From Apteryx mantelli (taxonomy: Eukaryota; Chordata; Aves; Apterygiformes; Apterygidae), in contig NC_089982.1 of the NCBI RefSeq assembly GCF_036417845.1, forward strand, positions 61,455,684 through 61,519,683: a stretch of DNA of 64,000 bases. Reading direction: 5' to 3'. The translations under genes were made by a program, and so were the position numbers. Below, one piece after another: positions 39,701-50,017 of this stretch. The first letter of the stretch is position 1. Every line of letters starts with the position of its first letter. Under the pieces are notes generated by a model, which saw only the letters and a list, made by a program, of their open reading frames with translations, did no database searches and had not been told where the DNA came from.

Positions 39701-41424
39701 GGACCATTTTCTTCACCTTCCATTTCTGCATTTTTCTTCACTATATATGAAGTTCACTGATGCTCAGCCAGCTCTAAATTCTCTACTACTTGTGTTCCTC
39801 TTAGATCCTCCCATTTCTCCTGCTCATTCACACCTTTTCCTGTGTGCCCACTTCCCAGATCTGGCAGCAGGCCAAGGGAAAAACCTGCTTTTAGAAAGGA
39901 CCACCGAGACAAACCCCAAAGTAAGGGTAGAATAGTAGTAACATTGTTCTGTTCTATTTTATTGTATGCAGAATCTGATAGGACTGTGAACTTATTTTTT
40001 CATTCAAATATTTTTTACTATCAAGCTGTGTGAGAGAATGTATAGCTGTAGTTTTTGATGCAAGGATACAAGTCTAAGAGCCTCAGGCAGTGTAAGAGCT
40101 AAATCATACTAAAAATGAATGAAGAAGAAACTGATTGACTCGAGCTTTCTTCTCCACCTGCTTGCTTACAGATGGCTGCTGAGCAGATTTTAAAGGAAGC
40201 TTAAAAAAATACTGATCAGATATATATCAGTGGCATTCCATAAGCAAAAACTGAGTAAATATAAAGTGGTGACTTAAATGTTCACATCCTGGCTAAAAGA
40301 CTTTTGTCTGCCTTTTTAATGGTCTAAGAGACAGACAAAGAAAGTCTATAATTTTAGAATGTTCTTAACTGAAAATATAAATGATTAGGTATGAACATAC
40401 AGAGTCTTGAAGACAAACAGAACAGTACAGAGATATATTTAAGAAAGCAAGTGATTATGTGCTTGATACAGTGTAGTTAGAGTATATTACAGAGTACACA
40501 TGAGCTGCCTTGCCAAATTCAGATAGGATATAAATAGTGGTATTAGATGTTAGTAAATTCGTAAGTGGATACATATCAGACTACTTTACAAACAGTAATC
40601 CCTCTGCTGGCATTGAATATCATCACCTTCAGTGATCACTGACATCATGGGCTCTTTTTTTTATTCAGTCATGGAGAGTTCTTGGTTAGAAATCTTGAGT
40701 ATCATGGACACAATTTCTGTATCTTTAAGCATTCATATTTCTTGAGTCTATGCCTTTCTTATTTCTGTATTTGCTCTTCCCTTGTCTAGTCTACTTCTGG
40801 ATTTGTCTAGTCAATACCTGATATTGTGTTCTCTTTAGATACCAAACCATTGATTGTCCGCTTTGTTAAATACCCATTCAAATGCTGGCTCAAATAACCT
40901 CAGTTACTCTCTCTGTTGACCAATGTTGTTGTTATTAAATACTATGCACTGCCAACTTCAAACACGAAAACTTTCTTTTTATTCCAAACATCACTTTCTT
41001 CTGCATTTTCCTCTTTCACCTACGACCATACCATTCTGGACAAAAGTTATATAGTTTTCATTGATTCTAGACTAGGGACCAGAGGGAACAGACATATAGA
41101 ACAGCATCCTACGTTTTAATTTTATGCTAAATGCATACAGCTAGTGGTTTGCCACATGTTCTGAATTTTGGAAAGTCTTCCTCCATTAACATTCAATTCA
41201 ATTCCATGCTGCTCTATCATTACATTGTCAATGTGCTCCTTTGTCATGCTGCCTGACAACCTGCATGTATGCAAACATCTAATACATTAACTGAAGTAGA
41301 ATCGTAAGGATGAAGTGACAGGAGTTGCAGACTTCAGGTAAGTTATTTTATTTTATAAATTCAAATTGTTCTTTACAAGGGTTTGAACTTCCAGCTTTCA
41401 TATTCAAGTTCCCAAATACTTACA
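31401..41424. other. N4BP2-PDS5A intergenic spacer, left part
   Basis: AT-rich spacer with a long GT microsatellite (33,691-33,727), T and C homopolymers (about 38,106-38,130 and 39,470-39,485) and no recognisable gene. A plus-strand open frame at 38,757-39,077 has no family resemblance. Confidence 0.6.
33691..33727 (+). repeat. (GT)n microsatellite
   Basis: Uninterrupted GT dinucleotide, about 18 copies, preceded by a G-rich stretch. It could form Z-DNA and is probably length-polymorphic. Confidence 0.97.
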
Positions 41425-41690
41425 CGGTGTAGTGTTTTAATGAATGTCCCCTCAAACAGTTCACAGAACTCATTGATTGAATCATCATTAGCTGCTTTCC
41501 TAGCAGCATAAACCTATATGATCAATATATTTTCTGACTTTGTTCAAAGGCAAATTATAATGATTCTATTGCTCACAGAGTCATACCCAAACACTTTGAA
41601 GCCTCCCTGAGTATGATAAATGCAACCCTTTTTTAAGATTCTGAATAGTACACCACACATTTATCCATCATCATGAAATGACCCCATCAT
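41425..41690 (-). mobile_element. RTE-like LINE relic, endonuclease part, minus strand
   Basis: Read on the minus strand, 41,690-41,425 resembles the APE endonuclease of RTE-clade LINEs. A VYYSES-stop-KRVAFII stretch corresponds to the family YYCGQE..RRNGVAFIV. It is followed, after a frame change, by FGYDSVSNRIIIICL (family LGY.P.SDRI....L), a degraded IIQVYAPT (LII-stop-VYAA) and NEFCELFEGTF. There are two or more stops and a frameshift. Similarity was judged from memory of RTE/BovB proteins, so the exact clade is uncertain. Confidence 0.6.
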
Positions 41691-42400
41691 TACACTACAG
41701 CTCTGAGATTTCACACCCATTCATCAAACATCTCTTTGACTATAATGCTAAATTCCCTCTCCTCACATTTCAAGTTCATATTCATTTATATAGTTTCATA
41801 TCACGCTTTTCTTTACTGCAAGCAGCAGGCATTAGATCAGTGAAAGAATTAGGAATAGCATTGCAAATACAATCAATACATTTCATGTCAGAAGCCTCTT
41901 AATGGGAATTTGTTAGTACCATGGATTGACATGTTCTCATTTTTGAATAGATCATAGGCCAGTTCTCATCTAATTGGGAGACGGGGGAGAGAGGGGCTGT
42001 GCTCAAATCGTCTTCCCTCCAGTAGGTAGCTGACATGGGCAAAATATATTATCAAACTTTCCCAGTTTTCTCAGTGGCGTTTCATCTACTAGCAGTCCCA
42101 TCCACTCAGAAGTTCCCCAAATATATCTTGTTTATGATTGCCTGGTATTATTCAAACAAGTGCCACACACTGCTCTTATAACTGCAGATTTCTATGCAGC
42201 CTGACTTGACTACACCAAAAAAAAAAAAAAATTCTGAGAAGGATTTTACAAAATTGAAAACTTGAATTTGAAATAGACTCCTTTTAAGTGATCTTAGGCT
42301 GATGACAAAGTGCTCTTTGTCATAACTGCTTATGCTGTGCAACAAATATTAAAGAGCTAATAAGATAATGAAAAATACAGGCTATCCTTGAATGCTCTAT

Positions 42401-42476
42401 AAACAAAATAACTTTACTTAATAAAAATAGAATGTAAAACAAAATAACTTTACTTAATTAATAAAAACAGAACATA
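42401..42476 (+). repeat. Imperfect tandem duplication, 36-bp period
   Basis: AAACAAAATAACTTTACTTA occurs at 42,401 and again at 42,437. Each copy is followed by a similar ATAAAAA(T/C)AGAA(T/C) stretch. It lies just upstream of the RTE reverse transcriptase relic. Confidence 0.85.
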
Positions 42477-42517
42477 AGCTAACTTCATACTTAACGGTCT
42501 AGCTACAGAGACTGGTC

Positions 42518-43063
42518 ATGAATTCAGTTACCTGGGATCAAATATATCTAATCAGAATCTGTCCAAAAGAAACTGGAAGAATTTGAAGAATAGTTGATTC
42601 AGTCATGATTTCCCTTATAAAAGCCTGAAAAAACATTTCACCCCAAAAAGTAGAAAGATTTGACTGGTGAAAGGCTTAATTTTTGCTGTACCAACCTATG
42701 AATGTGAATCCCAAGAAATTATTGATAGTGACAGGAAGAAAACTGAAGCTTTTGAGATGTGGTGCAAGCAAAGACTCTTGCATATCTCCTGGACAGAAGA
42801 AAAGATAAATGGTCATATTAAAGATATTATTGGAGAAAAGTAGACTTGGTTGTCGGAAATGAATAGGTATAAATGTATGTGCTTTGGACGCATCAGGAGC
42901 AGAGATGGAAATAGCCTTGAGAAAGTAATTATGGAATGAATGGTGACAAGTCAGCACAATAGAGAACAGCTAGAAAGGAGGTGGATAGATGATATGCAGT
43001 AGATTGCTCTGACTTCAGTTATTGAATGCTCAAAACTAGCAGTGGATCAAGGAGGCTTCTAAA
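42518..43063 (+). mobile_element. RTE-like LINE relic, reverse transcriptase C-terminus, plus strand
   Basis: A single frame with several stops reads EFSYLGSNIS near its start (the family FKYLGSTIS). It continues with TYECES, then KTEAFEMWCKQRLLHISWT (the family AFE.WCWRR.L.I.WT block), then FGRIRSRDGNSLEKVIME and LERRWIDDMQ. These blocks occur in this order at the C-terminus of RTE/BovB-type reverse transcriptases and not in CR1. Stops at the codons after IGEK, VIME and DDMQ show long decay. Together with the minus-strand endonuclease part 0.8 kb to the left, it looks like one inverted, internally deleted copy. Confidence 0.7.
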
Positions 43064-46000
43064 AATTTGGCTGTATCACCAATATACATGTACTAATAAA
43101 CTGATTTTATTTAACTTGCAAACAAAGGAAATATAACTGCAATTGTTCTGTCAATACAGTATTTTGTCAATTACAAGTGCATGCACAAATGCACACTTTC
43201 TTACATTTCCTTAACAATACTCATTTCTAAATGTGACTTGGTACCATAAAATCTAGTGGCAGGTATAACTGCACTATCTCCAAGTGTGACTGAAAATAAG
43301 GACATTTTCAGACGGCCCACACAAAACCCTCCTTACCAAAAAACAACGTAAAATAACACTTACATGGATTATGGCAAGGGATCAGTTTCTAAGGAGAAAA
43401 TTATCCATACAGTATTTGGACCTTCTCTTTATTCAGAACTGTTGGTACCCCATCTATGAGTCTTTGGAGTCTCTCTTTTCTTTTCCAAGGAAGCCCATTG
43501 GGTCTCCAGCTGATCGTTTTCGAGAGGTAGTGTACACACGTCTTCCTCTAACTTTCCATGGCTTTTTGCTTTGAACTAAGCAACTTGCTTCTAAAACCAT
43601 CTGTTGCATTTATCACATACAGGTGGGAGACTTTTCCTCCTAGCTTTGATTGCCAATCAATGTAGCTTGTGAGACATGTGCAAGTCCCTGTTTTCAAGCC
43701 AAAACATGCTTCCTGGTCTACTGCTCAATGAGAGTAATTTCACAACAAATACCCTCTGGAATGGGATATATTTTGGAGCTCTTTTACTATGGCAACCCAC
43801 ATTGTGATGAAACACACCTTTGACTCTGGACAGTGTAACCACTGTTCTCAATTTAGAACAAATGTAAAAAACATGAATTCTTTTATAAAAATAGGTAGTT
43901 AAAACTATTAGGTGCTGTTATCCAAGATAGTGGTACACTGCAAAGTTTCATTAGAAACCTCAGGAATTTCCCTGAAGAACAATACAGGAAACTTAGAGGC
44001 TATATTAACTGGAGCAGCTGTGTGAAACTACATATGTGAGAAAATCAACAGGTAGACAAAGATATGGAGTGTAGACTACTGGATCAGAGACTAATACCAA
44101 AGTCAAAAAGATGAAAGAAAAAGCTTCTGTGGAAAACTTAGGACAAAAAAAAGATTTTCTAGAGCTTAATTTATACTGAGTTCAAAGGAATTTGTGTACT
44201 GCAAGAAAAATTTATATTATTGAAATAAAATAGGATTTCAGAAAAAAAAAAAACTATTCATGATCAATTTCTCCTCATGCCAAAAAGCAACCTACTAGAT
44301 ATTGAAAACTGGCAAAATGTTAGAGCTGAAAACAAGTAATGATGATTTTCTTCATCTTGACCTATTTGACTGGTCCTTTAAAAAATACAATACCGAAGGA
44401 CCACACTCCCCTACCTTGTTCTACAAAGCAGGACCTTTCAAGAGCAGAGTTATTCTTAGGAAGTGCTTTGCCAACAAACCAGATAGAATTTCCAACTTGT
44501 TCACCCAGGTGACTGGCAGGTAAGACTTATTCTACAGTTCATGATACACTATGGTGTCTTGATATGAGTATTTAGTTCTTGATCATTATTAGTACTCATG
44601 CTTACTGTACTAACAAAGACCTGAGGACAATCATTACGCTGTTCCTGGAAACATGTGCACATAGCTCACCTTAATCAACATGAATTAAGGCATTCTCTGT
44701 GCTGAAAGTAAACACTCAATACTATCTTCTGTTCCACCTGAAAGTCATTTTGTTCTGAAAACCTTGTGCTGCATTATTTCCCTTACCAGTAATAATGCCA
44801 CATTCTTCTTTTCCTGTTAGTTTCCTACCTTCTCCTGACACGATATAGGGAAAGGAGGAAACAGAAATGGAACATACTTGCTCCAGAAGAGCGTTCAGCA
44901 CCCTTTGTTTTAGTCTGCTTATAAATTACACTTGCAATGGTAGTCTAAAATATATTAATACATGAAAAATCCCAAGGATTAGAGTAAATCCATTGATTTC
45001 AATGGAAATTTGTCCAGGCAGGGACTCAGTAAAATCTGGGTAAAGATGAAAGGATTGGGTCTTATTATTAGACAGAGTCATCCATTAAAACTCAAGGGAT
45101 CATGTGAATCTGGCTACAGCTGTAAAAAAAGCAAGAGTCCAAGTCAGAGCTCAGCTGCATGCTGAAATTAGAAGGGTGAAGGTCAAAAAAGAAAGGCAAC
45201 AAATCAGACACTAGCGGCTGCAAACATATCTGCAAACAGATTTCTGGACTATTCAGATTAAGAGTACCACAAGTCAGATTATTTGAAGCTTTTATGTTTG
45301 CACATTCTGGAAATTCCATGCATATATTCAAGTTAATTGGCAGTTAAGTGGTCATTCATGCCTCCCTTAATTGGGTCTGATATCAGAACCACATGCTTTG
45401 TTTTAGCCTTTTAGAATTTCAAATGGTGCAAAGTATGTATCCTGCTGCTTCTCTTCTGGGGAAAGATGGAGCACTGTCTAATCATCCCATGATTACAGAA
45501 TTTGCACCTACTCCTCTCCTAACAACTTGGCCTGATCATAACTTATCTGAGACTTCAGAACATCATATATATCTGACAGACAGCATCTGAATTAATGGCT
45601 ATCCTAAGAGCCCTCTGTCAGTTTTAAACTAGTATGCTGGCAAAGTACTCCTGCTGTGGAGCTACATATACCAGCAAGGTTGGACTTTGTAGTGATACCA
45701 CAAATTACTGTCAGAGGGCAAAGCAAAGTAATGGAGCAGTCTACCAGTAAAACTGCATCTATATTTAATGGCTAAGGACTCCAACAACATTGAGGCAGAG
45801 CAGCGGTCAAATCTTTCATGCTGCTGACTAACCATATCTGAGAGAGCAGAAATCTAATGTAAACCCAGTCTAGAATACTCAGCCTTCTGCTGAGGGGTTT
45901 CACGACTTTTCCTGTGGTCTACTCCAGATATGAAATCCTGAAAGTAAGGAATCTTCAAAAATTACTCCATAGTAATTGCTAACTTCACTATTTATCTGAA

Positions 46001-47489
46001 GTCTGCAGGAAGACACAAAGATCTTGGTCCACAACCAGGGGTATTTCAGTGTAGGGCTTCATGAACAACTTGCCCAAGATGAAATGAAGTTTTAGCTAAA
46101 TGAGCAGCCTTCAGCTGGCACTTTTGCCTTAAGTGAAATCTTTAATTGCAACATCTAACAACATGTTCGTTCCAGAGTACTTATTTCTTAGAATGAAAGA
46201 GTTTATCACATTCTTCAGCAGAAAGTAGAGGCCTCTAGAACCACACACTAGGGCTCTGCACTTTGTTCAGTCTCAGACTAGAAGCAAGTTGTAGGAGCCT
46301 AGCCCCGTTATCTTTTCATTCTTTTTCCCTACGTTATGACCTTTACTATCTATGTAAAGATGGTGTCAGTTCCTGTGGAAAACCTGTAACTACAAGATAA
46401 CAAGAAAATATTATGACGTTGTAGGTCATATTAATGATATACATGAAATGCCACTTTTTAAGAATACAATTTTACTTGAAAATAAACATTAGAAGACCAG
46501 GAAGTTCAGATTTCAGGTTAAATTTCTATAACACAACACCTAAGCTATTTCAGTTCTGCCCAAACTAGAAGTCCACCTAACATCTTTCTCGCTTTATATT
46601 TGGGTCATAAAAAGAGCGAAGGTCACTGCAACTCTATTTCTTGTATCCTTTTTGCTGACTTATATGCTCTCTTCTTTTAAATCACAGACAATTCATACAG
46701 GTTTTTTTTATATATATTTTTAGCAACAGAATCTATTTCTAGGATTTGTTTCTGATTTATTATGCTAATACAAGTGCATTAAAAATAATGAATCTACATC
46801 TAATGAACTGCTTATGTTAGTCATCTGATTCGGGAAGCTTACCTAATGTAAGAAGTGAAAGATAAAACCCCCAAATTCCTTAAAAATATAAGTTTTGACA
46901 GTATTTATTTTTGAATTTTACTGACAACAAATAAGAGTTGATAACTGTAGTCTTGAGTACACTTACTCCATTGCACCATGTCTAGCAACATCAGCTCTAA
47001 GGCAAATCTAATCTAAATGACCACTGTTTTTTTTTTTAATAGGAAAAAATATTAAATACTTGGTGTTGACATGTTGGGGTTTTTTTATCCGATGCCATAT
47101 CCCATTCTTATGGTCACCTGTCTGCTGTGAACATGTCAATCCTGTGACCCTCTGTGTTTCTAAGTCAGTTAAGCCTGGGATCCATTTTTTCTAACTCTGG
47201 ACTCGCAACCAGATTCAAACCTGTTGTCTGGCACCCTTCTAGATTTCCAAATCAGAGTTTGAGATCTCTTAAGCATTTCTTGCAATCCTCAGGTGTTTTC
47301 AGTATCATCCTTCTGAGTGGGTTTCACATAGGCTATGGACACCCATGGTTTTTAATTTCTCTCCCCCAGGCCAACACGGCAGGGACGCAAGGAACACAGA
47401 TTTAAGAGAGAAATTTCCTATCCATATGACGTTACTCCAGAAGCACCTGAGAAGTCCTCAATCTTTGCATGCTTCTCCTCTCACTCCTT
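43064..47489. other. N4BP2-PDS5A intergenic spacer, middle part
   Basis: AT-rich spacer. I see no gene. Open frames at 43,371-43,574 and 44,302-44,523 show no recognisable protein. A possible old interspersed repeat lies at 44,975-45,065. Confidence 0.55.
44975..45065 (+). repeat. Possible ancient interspersed repeat fragment
   Basis: The phrase 'taaatccattgatttcaatg' followed by 'aggattgggtctt' resembles wording that recurs in many sauropsid dispersed repeats. Recognition is from memory and the family is not identified. Confidence 0.25.
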
Positions 47490-47660
47490 GTCGACGTGGC
47501 GCTTGGCGGTAAGCAGCAGCACCCATCCCTTCGCACACCTTTCTGGCAGGCCCGGCCAGCTCCTCCCGCGCGCGGCAAGGCCTGGCCCCGCCACCAACGC
47601 CCGGCCAGCGAGGGGCCCCGTCCCCTCCTGGGCTCACCCCAGCCTCCTCGCTTTAGTGTC
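47490..47660. promoter_or_regulatory. Small isolated GC-rich/CpG patch
   Basis: This is about 170 bp of GC-rich sequence with several CpGs, 600 bp outside the main PDS5A island and separated from it by AT-rich DNA. It includes a plus-strand donor-like GGCG/GTAAGC near 47,508. It could be an alternative promoter or first exon, but nothing proves it. Confidence 0.35.
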
Positions 47661-48713
47661 CCCTACAGACAGCTCATTGGAGATTTTCAAAACTGGGAAT
47701 AACGGTACTTTTAGTTGGTGCCAGTAACCAAAAACCGATCAGTTGGAGACCTTAGATTAGTCTTGATCTGTTAAAAATGATCTTTCAGTTGTCATGCACC
47801 TTCTCAGAGGAGGGCAGGCATATGGAAAACACTTTATACATAAACATAGACACGCTTAGCATATAACACAGATTCAAAATGGATAGATATATCCTACTTC
47901 ACCACTGACTTTCCAGATATATTCCACCTCTTGGAAATATGAAAGAATATTAAATTACAAAACACTTTTTGCATAGAAGGCTCTTCTGAGTTTACTGGCA
48001 AGGACTCCTTCAATGTGCATATTCAAGCTTCTCCTGAAGATTTATAACTAAATTAATTTCTGAGCAACTCATCTGCTGACAATGAAGAAGAAAAATTTAG
48101 ATGCCAAAGTGTGGATGTGGCTCTTTCCCCAACCCATTTGAAGAAGGGCTATTCACTTCTACCTGCCACGGCACAGACTGCGCCACCACAAACTATTTTC
48201 CCCTATTTTGTTATTTATCGCGCCGATCAGGCCTCGCCACCGCCAACTAGAAAGTAGCAAGTCGATACGAAACGCGAGCTCAAAGCCACCTGGAAAGTGC
48301 CGGGCAGGGCCGGACCGCGGCGGAGGCCCGCGGGGAGGGCAGCGCCGGTGCCTGGCGGCCCCTCCCGGCGGCCCCGGCCCGGCCCGGCCTCGGCCGCCGC
48401 CGCCGCCAAGGGAGCGACCCGCCGGGCTCGGGGCCGGGCTCGGGCTCGGGGCCGGGCTCGGGCCCGGCTGCGGCAGGCGCGGCGCGGGGAGGCCGCGGCA
48501 GCCGCCAGGCCGCGGCCCGCCAGCGCCGGGCCCTGCCACCGGGGCCGCTCCGGGGCTTTTGGCGCCAAGCGGGAGGCAGCGCTGCGGCGGCCGCGCCCGG
48601 TACTGCCCGCCGCCGCCCTGCGCGAGGCTCGGCGCGGCCGGGACGCTCGCGGCGCGGCGCGGGAGCCGGGGCCGGGGGCGCCGGGTGGCGCGGCGCGGCC
48701 GGGCGCGGGCCCC

Positions 48714-48868
48714 GCGGCCGCGGGCGGAGGGCGGAGAGGGGGCAGGGAGCGGGCGCGGAGCCTCCTCCCGGGCTGCTCTTCCCCGGCCGGACGGAGAGCG
48801 GCACTGTGTCCCCGCGGCGCACGCTCCGCGGAGCCTCCCCTTCTCCCCGGCCGCCGCCACCGAGCAGC
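48714..48868 (+). repeat. 155-bp inverted repeat, PDS5A copy
   Basis: This block is 98% identical (3 mismatches by eye) to the reverse complement of 30,938-31,092. The palindrome GCTCCGCGGAGC is at 48,823-48,834. It ends 186 nt before the putative PDS5A exon 1 donor. Flanking sequence on both sides diverges abruptly apart from weak GC-rich similarity upstream. Confidence 0.95.
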
Positions 48869-48899
48869 CTGCCCCCCTCCCCCCAGCCCTCCGCGAGCA

Positions 48900-49054
48900 G
48901 GAGCCGGGGCGGGAGCGGGAGCCGCTGCCACCGCCGCACCGCGGAGCAGGCAGGCAGCGGGAGCCGCCGGGGCAGCGGGAGCCGCCGGGGCGGCGCGGCG
49001 AGCACCACCCGGCACGGAGGCTACTCAATGCTGCACCTTCCGGAGCTGCATGAG
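48900..49054 (+). other. PDS5A: Putative exon 1 of PDS5A
   Basis: The donor GCATGAG/GTAAAGGC at 49,054/49,055 closes a GC-rich leader exon. An ATG at 49,028 is in frame with the main start after splicing to 49,847, but it has a weak context (T at -3, C at +4). The true 5' end is unknown and the lower coordinate is arbitrary. Confidence 0.55.
48954..48989 (+). repeat. 18-bp tandem duplication in PDS5A exon 1 region
   Basis: GCAGCGGGAGCCGCCGGG occurs twice in direct succession, followed by a degenerate third start. Confidence 0.85.
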
Positions 49055-49846
49055 GTAAAGGCGGCTCCGGGTCCCGCTTCCCTCCCTCCCTCCCTCCCCG
49101 CCCGCGCCCCCGCCCCCGCCTGCCCGTCGCCCGCGGCCGGCGGGGGTGCGCGCCGAGCCGGGGGGCGCTTTGTGGGCCCCGCCGAGGGAGTTGGGTGAGG
49201 GGCGGCGGGGCGGCTCCGGGCGCGGGGCTGAGGGGCATGAAGTTGCGGGAACAAAATGGAAAGTGGCGAGTGGCCGGGCCCCCGGGCCGGGGGGGGCCCC
49301 GGCGGCGCGGGGGCGCCGGGCGGGGGCCGAGGGCCGGGCGGGGGCCGCGGGGGTTTTGTTTGCGGCCGGCGCCGCCGCCTCCCTGCCCCCTCTCCTGTTG
49401 GTTCCTCTGCCTCCCGATAGTTTTGCGGCCTAACTGTTTAGGCCTCGTCTCCCGGCGCCGGGGCTGCCGTGCCGGCTCCGGCGCCCCGCCGCCGCCGCCG
49501 CCCGCCCCGCCGCCGACCCCGCGGGCTGTGGCGGCCCCGCGGGCGCAGGGCATCCTTCGATCGAGCCTAAAATTTCATTGTAAAGCCGGCGGCTCCGAAG
49601 TGGTCGCGTCGGGCTGGAGCAGCCCGCGATGGAAGGAGGCGGCGCGGGGCCGGGGCGGCGGGCGGCGGCGCGGCGCGGCGGCCTCGCCGAGCGGCGCCCC
49701 GGGGGCGGGATGCGGCGGCCGCGGGGCCGGGGGCCGCCGCCGCCGCCGCAGTGAGCGGGGCCTTCGGCGAATTGAGGGTTAGAAATGGAAAAAGAGGGTT
49801 AGAAAGTCGTTGCTATTCTGCTGAACTTTTGTTTTCTGACCGATAG
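49055..49846 (+). other. PDS5A: Putative PDS5A intron 1 (within the CpG island)
   Basis: A 792-bp intron bounded by GTAAAG and a TTTTGTTTTCTGACCGATAG acceptor. Its first 700 bp are CpG-island sequence. Confidence 0.55.
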
Positions 49847-49897
49847 AGGCCGGTAGAGGACTGTGGAGAAGGAAAGTTTATAACCAGCAGCACCAGG
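49847..49897 (+). other. PDS5A: PDS5A 5' UTR segment before the start codon
   Basis: This is 51 nt between the acceptor and the start codon. It contains no stop in the frame of the main start, so it could be translated if an upstream in-frame start were used. Confidence 0.6.
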
Positions 49898-50017
49898 ATG
49901 GACTTCCCTGCTACCCAACCAAAACCTACTGCCGATGGTAAAATCATCTACTACCCTCCTGGAGTGAAGGAGATCACAGACAAAATCACCAACGATGAGG
50001 TGGTGAAACGGTTGAAG
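49898..50017 (+). CDS. PDS5A: PDS5A first coding exon (residues 1-40)
   Basis: The exon encodes [20 protein letters not shown] then [20 protein letters not shown] and ends in phase 0 at a GTGAGC donor. The [13 protein letters not shown] block identifies PDS5A (human [20 protein letters not shown]); its paralogue PDS5B has KEISDKIS and a different N-terminus. PDS5A is a nuclear HEAT-repeat protein that binds cohesin with WAPL and sororin and controls sister chromatid cohesion and loop size. The start context (A at -3, G at +4) is strong. Two Tyr precede PPG where other PDS5 proteins I recall have one, which suggests a TAC duplication or an error. The remaining exons lie beyond the window. Confidence 0.96.

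Larger units (their letters stand above)
48200..49760. promoter_or_regulatory. PDS5A: CpG island at the PDS5A promoter
   Basis: This is 1.5 kb of extremely GC-rich, CpG-dense DNA immediately upstream of the first PDS5A coding exon on the plus strand. It contains imperfect GGGCTC/GGGGCC hexamer repeats (about 48,424-48,475), one copy of the 155-bp inverted repeat, an 18-bp tandem duplication and a strong donor at 49,054/49,055. The many long ORFs here (up to 464 codons) are composition artefacts. Confidence 0.88.

Noticed and set aside
48159-49782. Several long ORFs (up to 464 codons) in the second CpG island
   Set aside because: Same composition artefact. Similar peptides in the two islands come from the shared 155-bp DNA block, not from a shared protein.
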